Below are positions 19,444 through 31,700 of a stretch of DNA of 64,000 bases, in pieces; positions within the stretch are counted from its first letter, which is position 1; each line of letters opens with the position of its first letter. A program made the translations under genes and the position numbers. The notes below the pieces were generated by a model. The model was not told where the DNA came from. It was given only the letters and a program-made list of their open reading frames with translations, and ran no database searches. Source of the stretch: Saposhnikovia divaricata (lineage: Eukaryota > Streptophyta > Magnoliopsida > Apiales > Apiaceae); assembly GCA_036435485.1 (NCBI GenBank), contig CM071598.1, forward strand, positions 102,050,501-102,114,500, in the 5' to 3' direction.

Positions 19444-22400
19444 TGTAACACCCTCACTAGCCAACAATAACATTATAAACTCTTATATTCAATTAAACAT
19501 TGGTATAGGAGAAATTTTAGAAATTTCGGCATGATGTAATCATAAGCCGGACTAATCACCTGTTCAAGCAACTAAGTATAACTAAAACAGTTCACAAGCA
19601 CAAGTTATACTAAACCATAAGAAAATAAAACCATATCAACCCAGACCGCACACAGGTCACTGTATGAAACAACTATCAATAGTTATTACAACCCAGAACT
19701 GAATCAAATAATATACAACCCATCAAATATGATAATCTGCCTACAAATACAGATATAATATAAACCAAGGTATATGTCACTACCCAACCAACCGCCTCGA
19801 CCCTCTGACTGCCTCGGTGACTACCCCAACCCGACGGGCCACTTCTTCTAGACATCTCCTGGCTTAGCTGAGGAAACAGAATTAGCAAGCAAGTGAGCCA
19901 AAACGCTCAGCAAGTATATATGTATGAAATTAAAACATCAACAACTGATATGTCTGCAAGATTTTCAAGAATTAACAATCAACAATATATATATCTCAAT
20001 TAAAGGTTCATCTTTTATCTGAATCATAGAATAGAAGCGGATTGGACTATCATGCATTTTATAAATAAAAACATTTATAAGGTTAGGCTGCTGATCAGTC
20101 ACGCACTAACCCCGGACAAACGCACACAGCAATGTCCTTAATGGATCCACGGCACACATTGGCCTTAATTATTTCTGACCACGAATCTGGTCCGACCCTT
20201 ACGGTCCACATTTTTAAAAACTAACAGTCCAATCCTAACTAAACATCAGGTGTCGGAACAATCGACCACCTCAACTACCAAACATCCTGAACACTTTCGT
20301 TCCAGGTTAACATCACAAATCTCACCAAATAGAACAAGGTCAGGTAATCTCTGAATTAAATATCGACAAGTTCGATATGACAAACAGGGGTATTGATTTA
20401 AGTCAAGCTACTAAAAGGATCAACGAAATGATATAATCAACTTGGGGTATAAAAATGGAATATTCAAAATTAATGGAAATTATCAGAGCAGTTATATCAA
20501 GAATAAATCGAATGCATAAGAATCAAGTTATGATAGTCATAATTCGCTGGAAATATAAGTGAAGTGGTTTACTTAAAAGAGGAGTGAAATAATACACTTA
20601 CAAGGAATGTGGATGTAAATCAATTCATTAATAGCATCAACAACTCAGTGGAATCACTTTTTGGTACAACAATTAAGTATTCGAAAATTCGGGAAATTAA
20701 CGGAACAATTATGGCAAAGTAATTTGAATAAGCATATGAATCAGGTTTTATAATCATACTCATTTAAAAGATAATTGAAGCAATTTACTTGCCTTAAATA
20801 GAAAATCACAGAATCCGAAGCGTCTTTACGTCCTCAGCTTTAGCCTTTCCTTTATCCACGGAATCTACACACAATATAACACTATTTCAGAATCCTGTTT
20901 AATACTCGCTAATCAATATAAACATTCCACTTAGTCTACCCCAGCGAATAGTTCCCTAATTTACGTTTATTTAATCATATAATATCAATACATAAACTAC
21001 AGACAAAAGTATTTAATCACATAGCCACATAAGCACATACTATATAGATTTTAAAATATGAAGCCCGACTCACAACTCGTATAAATTATATATATACATA
21101 CTCTTTACCAAGAAATGATTTTTAATATATATTTTAGAAAAATTTTGACGGCATCCCCTTTATACGGGGGACTGCCAGTCGGGATACAGCCGACACAACC
21201 AACACAAATATCAATTACCAATCAAATCCACATTTATTATCCAATCCCAAGTCACATTCCAACTCACTGATTTATAATCCGATACAATTTAAGCAATTAA
21301 TAATAACTCGATAATAAACTTACAATTTATTAGATAAATAACAAATATTAATTATTAAATAATTTTTGGCTCAGAAAATAATCATCATCGCCGATTTTAT
21401 ACCCTCGACTCAAATTAAATCACCGTCGAGGGGGCAAAATCCCGAGGGTGCCCAAATTAGGGTTTCCAACTCGGAATTCTACACTTACTATTTATTCGAA
21501 TATTAAACAATTAATTTCACGAAGATAATCAAATAAATATTCACAAGAATTCCAGAATTTTGGAACCACAATAATCGAACAAAAGAGGACTCCATGTTCT
21601 TTGCCTCACAGAAAAACCACGAATATACCAAGCACAATACACGGCCATTCGGCCACACCCACACAGCCACAATTGCCATTGTTTCAATGGAACCGCAAGA
21701 ACAGGGGAGGGGAATACTCGACACACACACCCACTTGCAGCAATTGCAAGCCACGACCACAAACTCGAAGCACAGAGAACCACACACACACTCGTATTCT
21801 TTGCACATAGCACCCAGCAGCAACAATAACAAGAACAGGGGAGGGGAAAAGAGGTTCCAATTTCGAACCCATAGTACGTAGATGACCACAAACACGCAGC
21901 CACAAGCCAAACACACACATGTTGTACACACACACCTACCTCAAGAAACGCACATATGCATACTACAACTCAATCATCACAACATCGTAACCAGCACAGG
22001 AAAAAGGGAGGCATAGCTGCATAATACAGAACGCCCACACACACACTCACCGAATTCCTCTTTCCACATACACACACCACACACGAAGCTCAACACGAAC
22101 ACACGCAATTGGGGACTATGCCCGACTGCAACACACACGCACAGTTAGAGATTCAAGAAAACAGGGAAAGGAGAGGGTTTTTACCCGCTAAAATCGAACA
22201 CAAAACTGTCAACCGGGAGGGATGTGGTAGAGATTAGGAAGAGAGGAAGAGAGTTATGAGAGAGAATTTTCGTTTTGAAGTTTGAAATAGAGAGAACCGG
22301 AAGCCTCGAGAAATTTGTTGTCTCAGGAAAATGATTTGGGGATTTAGGGATTTAGAATAAAAGGGGAAGAAAAGTATTAATGGGGAATGATTATTATTTC

Positions 22401-22943
22401 ACTAAATAAACAAAAATTAATTCCCAAAATTTCCAATTAATAAGAAAATGATTGAAATTTTAAAATTTAAAATTCTAAAATGAAGACACAAAAATTACGA
22501 TTGCCCACATATTTTTGAAATATTTTTAGGATCAAAAACGAATTAAATACGGATTTTACAAGATTAAATCCGTAAAATGAAACAGAATTCATAAAATCAT
22601 TTTAAAATCGTTAAAAATCAAAACAATTCCATACAACATTTTTAAAACTCAAATAAACTAATAAAGTTAATAAAACTAAAGATTTCATAATTTTTACTAA
22701 TTCCGATGATTTTATGAAATTCACAGAAGATAAATATAACGCAATTAAATAGGAAATAAATCCCAAAAATATAATTAAAATAGTCGGGCTTACATAACAC
22801 ATATAAAATATCTATCTGACCTCCAAATATTATTCCACAGACACATCACCTCCACAACAATTATATACGCCACATAATTCATATTTAATAATAAAATAAA
22901 TAACTTTTAATAATAAATATTCTGAAATTTCTAAGGCGTTATA
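19444..22943 (-). repeat. 3' LTR of element A
   Basis: In plus orientation it starts TGTAACACCC and ends GGCGTTATA. On the element strand it therefore begins TATAACGCC and ends with CA. It contains a CA-rich stretch at 21,640-22,140 and a GA-rich stretch at about 22,215-22,290. The pol stop codon lies within its first five element bases. Confidence 0.93.
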
Positions 22944-25107
22944 ACCTTCCCCCCTTAAAAGGATTCTGTCCCCAGAATCTCACATAAGAGAATAATTGAG
23001 GATACTTTTCCAGCATATCGCTTTCCAACTCCCAAGTTGATTCTTCCACCTTGGGGTTCCTCCACAAAACTCTCACTATAGGAATTGTTTTATTCCTCAA
23101 AACCTTTTCTTTCCGATCTAGTATCTTGATAGGCTGCTCCACATAAGACAAATCTGGCTGAATCTCTATCGGCTCGTATTCAATGACATGTTTAGAATCC
23201 AGATGGTACTTCTTAAGCATAGATACATGGAACACGTTATGGATATGTTGCATATGAGGCGGTAAAGCTAGCTCGTAGGCGACTTTCCCGACTTTCTTCA
23301 ATACCTCGAAAGGCCCCACAAATCTTGGACTTAACTTTCCTTTCTTGCCAAATCTTACTAATCCTTTCCACGGAGATACTTTCAACAGTACTTGCTCTCC
23401 TTCTTCGAATTCCATATTCTTTCTGGCCAAATCAGCATACTTCTTCTGTCGGTTCTGAGCTGTCACTAACCGTTTCTGAATAAGTTGAACTATTTCCTTG
23501 GTTTGCTGCACCAACTCAGGTCCGAGTATCTTTCGCTCGCCAACTTCTTCCCAGTATACTGGGGATCGACACTTTCGTCCATATAACGCTTCATATGGTG
23601 GCATACCGATACTAGCATGAAAGCTATTGTTGTATGAAAATTCCACTAACGGCAAGTGTTCATCCCAACTTCCTGCAAAATCCAATGCACAAACTCGGAG
23701 CATATCTTCAATTGTTTGAATTGTTCTTTCACTCTGGCCATCAGTTTGAGGATGGTATGCAGTACTCATCTTTAATTCGGTGCCCAAACATTCTTGAAAA
23801 CTTCTCCAGAATCTTGAATTAAATCTTGGATCTCGATCTGAGACTATTGATACTGGTACTCCGTGTCGCACCACAATTTCTTTTATGTATAGATGAACTA
23901 ATTTGTCTAATGAAAACCTTTCATTTATCGGAAGAAAGTGTGCAGATTTCGTTAATCGATCAACAATTACCCAGATAGCATCATGATTAGCTCTCGTCCT
24001 TGGCAATCCAACCACAAAGTCCATTGCAATATGTTCCCATTTCCACTCGGGAATCTCTAATGGTTGCAGCATCCCACTTGGCCTTTGATGTTCTGCTTTT
24101 ACTTTCTGACAGGTCAAACATTTACTTACCCATTCAGCAATATCTCTTTTCATATCCGGCCACCAGAAGTTTCTTTTCAAGTCTCGATACATTTTCGTAC
24201 TTCCTGGATGAATCGAATATTTCGAACTGTGGGCTTCCTGTAAGATCTCATTCTTCAACTCTGTCACATTGGGTATCCAAATACGTGAAGAAAATCTTAA
24301 TATCCCCTTGTCATCTACCTGTGTGCATATTTCCTCACCTGTTAACTTGTTCACATCTCCGCTCATGACTTCCTCCTGGCATCTGCGAATCTTTTCTAAT
24401 AATTCTGGCTGAAACGTCATAGTGTACACCGTATCTGTACTACCTGCAGGCATACACACCTCTATCTCCAATCTTTCAAACTCTTTGTATAATTCCTCAG
24501 GCATTGTCAACATACTGATTTTCTCCTTCCTACTTAAAGCGTCCGCCACCACGTTCGCCTTCCCAGGATGATAGTTGATGGTACAATCATAATCCTTGAG
24601 TAATTCCAACCATCTTCTCTGTCTCATATTTAACTCCTTCTGGGTGAAAATATATTTTAAACTCTTGTGGTCCGTGTAAATTTCACACTTTTCCCCATAC
24701 AGATAATGTCTCCAAATCTTCAAGGCGAAAACAATCGCGGCTAATTCTAAGTCATGAGTAGGATATTTCTGTTCGTGAGGTTTCAATTGTCTCGAAGCAT
24801 AAGCAATTACCTTACCGTGCTGCATCAGTACACATCCCAAACCTTTGTGAGATGCATCATTGTAGATCACAAAATTTCCCTTTTCATCTGGAAGTGTCAA
24901 TACAGGTGCAGTCACCAATCTCTTCTTCAATTCCTGGAAACTTTCTTCACACTTCTCATTCCACACAAACTTTTCATTCTTCCTTGTCAACTTTGTTAGT
25001 GGGGTGGCTATCTTCGCAAAGTCTTGAACAAATCTTCGATAGTATCCCGCCAATCCTAAGAAACTTCGAACCTCTGTGGGTGTTTTAGGTCGATCCCAAT
25101 TCATCAC
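22939..25107 (-). pseudogene. pol: Element A Pol, second part: RNase H, integrase, chromodomain
   Basis: In the same frame as the upstream ORF but separated from it by one stop. Order: a connection and RNase H with DASHKGLGCVLMQ, IYTDHKSLKYIFTQ and PGKANVVADALSRK; an integrase zinc region with CLTCQ; a core with MDFVVGLPRT, IVSDRDPRF and YHPQTDGQSERTIQ; and a GPY/F-type module with GPFEVLKKVGKVAYELALP. The C-terminal chromodomain holds VRVLWRNPKVEESTWELE and helps direct integration to heterochromatin. The stop codon TAA (22939-22941) uses the first LTR bases, so the end of pol overlaps the polypurine tract. About 722 residues follow the internal stop. All catalytic motifs of this part look intact. 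Confidence 0.93.
22944..22962 (-). promoter_or_regulatory. Polypurine tract of element A
   Basis: The minus strand reads AAGGGGGGAAGG directly before the 3' LTR. It is the priming site for plus-strand DNA and also the last codons of pol. Confidence 0.85.
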
Positions 25108-25110
25108 GGC

Positions 25111-27621
25111 TTAAATTTTAGCAGGATCCACCTTAATCCCTTCACTGCTGATGACATGCCCTAAAAACTGCACTTCTTTCAGCCAAAACTCACATTTGGA
25201 AAACTTCGCATACAATTTCTCTTTCCTCAACGTTTCTAAGGCTATTCTCAAATGCCCTGCATGCTCTTCTTCGGTCTTCGAGTATATCAGAATATCATCT
25301 ATAAACACAATCACAAATTTATCCAAATACTTCTTGAAGACTCTATTTATTAGGTCCATGAACGCTGCTGGTGCATTAGTTAACCCAAAGGCCATTACTA
25401 AGAACTCGTAGTGCCCGTACCTAGTCCGAAACGCTGTTTTTGGAACGTCTTCCGGTCTAATCTTTAATTGAAAATATCCTGACCGCAAATCAATCTTCGA
25501 GAAACAAGTTGCTCCTTTCAGTTGATCAAATAAATCGTCAATTCTTGGCAAAGGGTATTTATTCTTAATGGTCAACTTATTTAATTCCCGATAATCGATA
25601 CACAGTCTCATACTTCCATCCTTCTTCTTTACAAATAATACCGGAGCTCCCCACGGCGATACACTAGGTCTAATAATACCTTTCTCCAGAAGATCTTGCA
25701 ATTGAACTGCCAATTCCTTCATCTCTACGGGTGCCATTCGATACGGAGCCTTTGACACTGGTTCAGTTCCGGGGGCTAAATCGATGGTAAATTCTATTTC
25801 TCTATCCGGAGGTAAACCGGGAAGTTCATCCGGAAAAACATCAAGAAATTCATTCACCACTGGAATTTCCTCTATCTTAGGCACCTCTTGACTAGTGTCC
25901 ATGACATAAGCCATATAGCCCTCGCATCCTTGCCTCAACAACCTCTTTGTTTGAATGATCGACAAAAATCTCCTAGTCTGCCTCTGACCCCTAAAGGTAA
26001 CTTCTACATTATCAGAGGGTTTAAGGATCACCTTCTTATTCTTACAATCAATTTGGGCATTATTTTCTGTTAACCAATCCATTCCTAAGATAACATCAAA
26101 TTCACCTAACTGAAATGGTATCAAATTAGCGTAGAAATAATGCCCTGAAATATCAATCTTGCAACGAGGACACACTTGCGTAACCGGAATTCGTTCTGAA
26201 TTAGCTATTTCTATAACTATAGCTTCACGTAACATGCATACCTCACAATTTAACTTTTGAACAAATTCTTTGGATATAAAGGATTTCGTAGCCCCGGAAT
26301 CAATTAACACTTTAGCTTGAACAGAATTTACAGGGAGCGTACCTGCTACCACATCCGAATTCTTAATAGCTTCGTTCAGAGTCATGTTGAAAGTCCTCGC
26401 CACTGGTCTGATACTTGATGTTGGGGGTGGTGCTTCAATTGCTTGCAGTATTGGATTAGCCAGAACTGGAGGTTTCACTACAGGTACTTTACAGTCTTTC
26501 ATAATATGCCCTGGCTTCCCACAACGGTGACACACAATTCCTGCCTTGCATTCCCGAGCATAATGACCTTTTTGATTACATTTGAAACACGTCACCTCCA
26601 ACTTTGTACACACCCCCGGATGCCTCTTCCCACAAGTTTTGCATTCTGCCAAGGGTGGCCTAACCAATTTCTGTTGACTCGCATCTTGAATTCTATTTCC
26701 TTGGCCCCCATTCCCTGATCCCGGCTTCTTAGGGTTTCCATACTTTCCTGGCTGGAATCCTGGCTTTTTATTTGGCACATTTTGAGAACTGCCTTGCTCT
26801 TGTCGTTCCCCCATTGACCCAGCCTTCCTTTTCTTTCCTTCTTTTTCCTTGAAGTATAATTCGCTTTCCCCTTCAGCTATCATGGCCTTTTGCACCACTG
26901 CTGCATAAGTCTCCAACTCCAAAACTGCTAGTTTAGTACGAATCCACGGTTTCAATCCTTGTTGAAACCTCTTAGCCTTCTTCCTCTCCGTATCCACATA
27001 GGCCGGAGCAAACCTAGCTAGTTCCGTAAACTTGGTTTCATATTCTGTCACCGACATTTTCCCTTGTTTCAGCTCCAAAAACTTCATCTCCATCTGGTCT
27101 TTCATATAGTCGGGGAAATACTTTTCCAAAAATAGCTCTGTGAACCTCTCCCAAGGAATCACCTCAGTAGCTTCCAACATCTTCACTGACTCCCACCAGT
27201 AAGTAGCTTCATTCTTCAAGAAATAACTTACATATTCAGTTTGTTTGTCTGCTGGGACCCCCACCAGTGCAATGGCTTTTTCCATCTCTTTTAACCAAGA
27301 CCTCGCCTCCACCGGGTCCGCTGTCCCTTTAAACTCAGGAGGTTTTACTGCCTGGAAAGACTTAAAAGTAACCACCGGAGGAACAGGTGGCTGCTGCTGC
27401 TGCTGCTGCTGTTGCTGTTGTTGCTGTTGTTGCTGTTGTTGCTGTTGAGCCAACAACTGCTGCTGCAATTGCTGCTGTTGCTGTGCCAGAGTAGCAGTCT
27501 GCTGAACAAGAGTTTGTAATATTTGTGCTAAGGCAGGATCCATCTGACCAACAGGGGGTGGATTAGCTTGTTCACCCTGATCGGGGGTTCGGGTATTTTG
27601 TTTCTTCTTTTTGGGTGGCAT
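25111..27621 (-). pseudogene. gag-pol: Element A Gag-protease-reverse transcriptase, ended by a premature stop
   Basis: I place the start at the ATG 27621-27619 (MPPKKKKQN), seven codons inside the longest frame, because the Lys-rich start is typical. Order: a glutamine-rich tract (about residues 47-79); a capsid domain (about 95-265, with WLKEMEKAIALVGVP); zinc knuckles including CFKCNQKGHYAREC and CHRCGKPGHIMKDC; a protease with LIDSGATKSFIS; and an RT with LCIDYRELNKLTIKNKYPLP and the active site VIVFIDDILIYSK. A TAA at 25113-25111 replaces what is Glu at the equivalent place in element B, between RT and RNase H. The frame continues unchanged after it. Without readthrough the copy makes Gag, protease and RT only. 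Confidence 0.93.
27387..27483 (-). repeat. Glutamine-encoding CAG/CAA repeat in Gag of element A
   Basis: In plus orientation a ctg/ttg triplet run encodes about 19 uninterrupted Gln plus flanking Gln clusters near the Gag N-terminus. The first part is pure CTG. The rest alternates with TTG, which should slow slippage. Confidence 0.9.
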
Positions 27622-28192
27622 ATTTCTGAAATCAATGAACAATTATATTAGATTCAGGTTCAGAAAATAATATCTCAACATGCTCCAACTTAAACAAACA
27701 ATGCATATATTACTGAAAGGTAATTCGAGGTCTCCAACCAATATTCCGGTCAACAATTGATTCACAGGGTGCAATAGGATATTAATCCAAGGTTACACAA
27801 GGTATTCACAAACGTTCAATAGATGCAATAAAGAAACAATAGTCATAATGCTAAGGTCAAACATAGTATCGAAAGTAAAAACAATGCTAGAAGGAAATGG
27901 TACTGAAAGTAAATATGAAACGAGCAGTAAATAAGATGCTTAAGTAAATGACAGTATAAGGAAATTTAACACAGTCCTGCAAAAGTGATAATGATATATA
28001 TAGATAGATCAGATACAAGCGTAAGAACAACGCTTCGATAAGGGTACAACATAATACTAAAAGAGAAGACTGCTAGCATCTAGTCACAGTACAACAGATA
28101 TATACAACAAAACTGGTCGCACTGCGAATCCTGACGTACTACTACTGCCATAACATGCCGCTAAATACCACATCATCATACTACCCTAATCA
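27622..28192 (-). other. Leader of element A between the small leader frame and gag
   Basis: AT-rich sequence with no supported reading frame. It lies between the stop of the small leader frame (28193) and the gag ATG (27621) and may contain splice or re-initiation signals that I cannot define. Confidence 0.5.
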
Positions 28193-28657
28193 TCACTGGT
28201 CATCATCGTCATCCGACTCTCCCCGCCAGGCTGATCCCAAAATGCTCTCCAGCTCTGCCGTCACCAGACCTAGGGTCACCTGCTGTGTCACAAATGCCGG
28301 CTCATCTCGGGATCTCATCCGTCCCCGCCTAATGACAACACGTCTAAGAGCTCGTACTCGCCTCCGGACATCCTCCAGCTCAGCCGCCACTCTATCTCTA
28401 TCTCTAGCCCGCTCCTCCTCCCCAGCCCTCATAGCCCTCCACTCTGCCATCTGCCCCAAGAGATAGTCCCTCTCGCGGGCCACTCGCTCGTACACATGGT
28501 ATGGTACAGGCTGAGGAGTATACTGGTATGCTGGCCCATTCACTGAGCCCTGCGATCCCACGAACGGCTGCATAACCCCTGGGGAAATCTGCTGCGGAAC
28601 AGAAGCCCCTCCTTCCGGATCCTCGTCCGGGTCTGAATCGGAACCAGAAGCAGGTGC
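28193..28657 (-). CDS. Small leader reading frame of element A (Arg/Glu-rich, possibly spliced)
   Basis: An open frame of 154 codons follows an acceptor-like site (a (TA)n run then TATACTTCAG) whose exon would start at 28657. The first in-frame ATG is only at 28573. The product has an acidic Ser/Asp/Pro start, a central Arg/Glu helix with likely coiled coil (RVARERDYLLGQMAEWRA and following) and an acidic tail GESDDDDDQ. Composition and third-position GC bias look coding. It precedes gag in the RNA. It is not one of the standard chromovirus proteins, and I do not recognise it. Expression would need splicing from an upstream exon (see the LTR block) or use of the internal ATG. Confidence 0.55.
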   Translation of the reverse strand, partial: APASGSDSDPDEDPEGGASVPQQISPGVMQPFVGSQGSVNGPAYQYTPQPVPYHVYERVARERDYLLGQMAEWRAMRAGEEERARDRDRVAAELEDVRRRVRALRRVVIRRGRMRSRDEPAFVTQQVTLGLVTAELESILGSAWRGESDDDDDQ

Positions 28658-28776
28658 CTGAAGTATACATATATATATATATATAATTAGATTTCCTATC
28701 TCTCACGACACCATCCTAACCTTTCTTATAACTCTACCCCGACTCCCCACCTAATTGTTTCAGTGACTGTGACCTG

Positions 28777-28790
28777 TGGCTCTGATACCA
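28777..28790 (-). other. Primer binding site of element A, initiator tRNA-Met type
   Basis: The minus strand reads TGGTATCAGAGCCA three bases inside the 5' LTR edge. Confidence 0.95.
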
Positions 28791-28793
28791 ACT

Positions 28794-31700
28794 TGTAACA
28801 CCCTCACTAGCCAACAATAACATTATAAACTCTTATATTCAATTAAACATTGGTATAGGAGAAATTTTAGAAATTTCGGCATGATGTAATCATAAGCCGG
28901 ACTAATCACCTGTTCAAGCAACTAAGTATAACTAAAACAGTTCACAAGCACAAGTTATACTAAACCATAAGAAAATAAAACCATATCAACCCAGACCGCA
29001 CACAGGTCACTGTATGAAACAACTATCAATAGTTATTACAACCCAGAACTGAATCAAATAATATACAACCCATCAAATATGATAATCTGCCTACAAATAC
29101 AGATATAATATAAACCAAGGTATATGTCACTACCCAACCAACCGCCTCGACCCTCTGACTGCCTCGGTGACTACCCCAACCCGACGGGCCACTTCTTCTA
29201 GACATCTCCTGGCTTAGCTGAGGAAACAGAATTAGCAAGCAAGTGAGCCAAAACGCTCAGCAAGTATATATGTATGAAATTAAAACATCAACAACTGATA
29301 TGTCTGCAAGATTTTCAAGAATTAACAATCAACAATATATATATCTCAATTAAAGGTTCATCTTTTATCTGAATCATAGAATAGAAGCGGATTGGACTAT
29401 CATGCATTTTATAAATAAAAACATTTATAAGGTTAGGCTGCTGATCAGTCACGCACTAACCCCGGACAAACGCACACAGCAATGTCCTTAATGGATCCAC
29501 GGCACACATTGGCCTTAATTATTTCTGACCACGAATCTGGTCCGACCCTTACGGTCCACATTTTTAAAAACTAACAGTCCAATCCTAACTAAACATCAGG
29601 TGTCGGAACAATCGACCACCTCAACTACCAAACATCCTGAACACTTTCGTTCCAGGTTAACATCACAAATCTCACCAAATAAAACAAGGTCAGGTAATCT
29701 CTGAATTAAATATCGACAAGTTCGATATGACAAACAGGGGTATTGATTTAAGTCAAGCTACTAAAAGGATCAACGAAATGATATAATCAACTTGGGGTAT
29801 AAAAATGGAATATTCAAAATTAATGGAAATTATCAGAGCAGTTATATCAAGAATAAATCGAATGCATAAGAATCAAGTTATGATAGTCATAATTCGCTGG
29901 AAATATAAGTGAAGTGGTTTACTTAAAAGAGGAGTGAAATAATACACTTACAAGGAATGTGGATGTAAATCAATTCATTAATAGCATCAACAACTCAGTG
30001 GAATCACTTTTTGGTACAACAATTAAGTATTCGAAAATTCGGGAAATTAACGGAACAATTATGGCAAAGTAATTTGAATAAGCATATGAATCAGGTTTTA
30101 TAATCATACTCATTTAAAAGATAATTGAAGCAATTTACTTGCCTTAAATAGAAAATCACAGAATCCGAAGCGTCTTTACGTCCTCAGCTTTAGCCTTTCC
30201 TTTATCCACGGAATCTACACACAATATAACACTATTTCAGAATCCTGTTTAATACTCGCTAATCAATATAAACATTCCACTTAGTCTACCCCAGCGAATA
30301 GTTCCCTAATTTACGTTTATTTAATCATATAATATCAATACATAAACTACAGACAAAAGTATTTAATCACATAGCCACATAAGCACATACTATATAGATT
30401 TTAAAATATGAAGCCCGACTCACAACTCGTATAAATTATATATATACATACTCTTTACCAAGAAATGATTTTTAATATATATTTTAGAAAAATTTTGACG
30501 GCATCCCCTTTATACGGGGGACTGCCAGTCGGGATACAGCCGACACAACCAACACAAATATCAATTACCAATCAAATCCACATTTATTATCCAATCCCAA
30601 GTCACATTCCAACTCACTGATTTATAATCCGATACAATTTAAGCAATTAATAATAACTCGATAATAAACTTACAATTTATTAGATAAATAACAAATATTA
30701 ATTATTAAATAATTTTTGGCTCAGAAAATAATCATCATCGCCGATTTTATACCCTCGACTCAAATTAAATCACCGTCGAGGGGGCAAAATCCCGAGGGTG
30801 CCCAAATTAGGGTTTCCAACTCGGAATTCTACACTTACTATTTATTCGAATATTAAACAATTAATTTCACGAAGATAATCAAATAAATATTCACAAGAAT
30901 TCCAGAATTTTGGAACCACAATAATCGAACAAAAGAGGACTCCATGTTCTTTGCCTCACAGAAAAACCACGAATATACCAAGCACAATACACGGCCATTC
31001 GGCCACACCCACACAGCCACAATTGCCATTGTTTCAATGGAACCGCAAGAACAGGGGAGGGGAATACTCGACACACACACCCACTTGCAGCAATTGCAAG
31101 CCACGACCACAAACTCGAAGCACAGAGAACCACACACACACTCGTATTCTTTGCACATAGCACCCAGCAGCAACAATAACAAGAACAGGGGAGGGGAAAA
31201 GAGGTTCCAATTTCGAACCCATAGTACGTAGATGACCACAAACACGCAGCCACAAGCCAAACACACACATGTTGTACACACACACCTACCTCAAGAAACG
31301 CACATATGCATACTACAACTCAATCATCACAACATCGTAACCAGCACAGGAAAAAGGGAGGCATAGCTGCATAATACAGAACGCCCACACACACACTCAC
31401 CGAATTCCTCTTTCCACATACACACACCACACACGAAGCTCAACACGAACACACGCAATTGGGGACTATGCCCGACTGCAACACACACGCACAGTTAGAG
31501 ATTCAAGAAAACAGGGAAAGGAGAGGGTTTTTACCCGCTAAAATCGAACACAAAACTGTCAACCGGGAGGGATGTGGTAGAGATTAGGAAGAGAGGAAGA
31601 GAGTTATGAGAGAGAATTTTCATTTTGAAGTTTGAAATAGAGAGAACCGGAAGCCTCGAGAAATTTGTTGTCTCAGGAAAATGATTTGGGGATTTAGGGA

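Noticed and set aside
21503..21935. Cys/Val-rich frames of 83-142 codons in the A LTR (repeated at 30853-31285)
   Set aside because: They are by-products of a CA-rich repeat region read in several frames, with no independent support.
28777..28790. tRNA-Met gene
   Set aside because: Only the 14-base primer site complementary to the tRNA 3' end is present, here and at the other elements. No cloverleaf can be formed.
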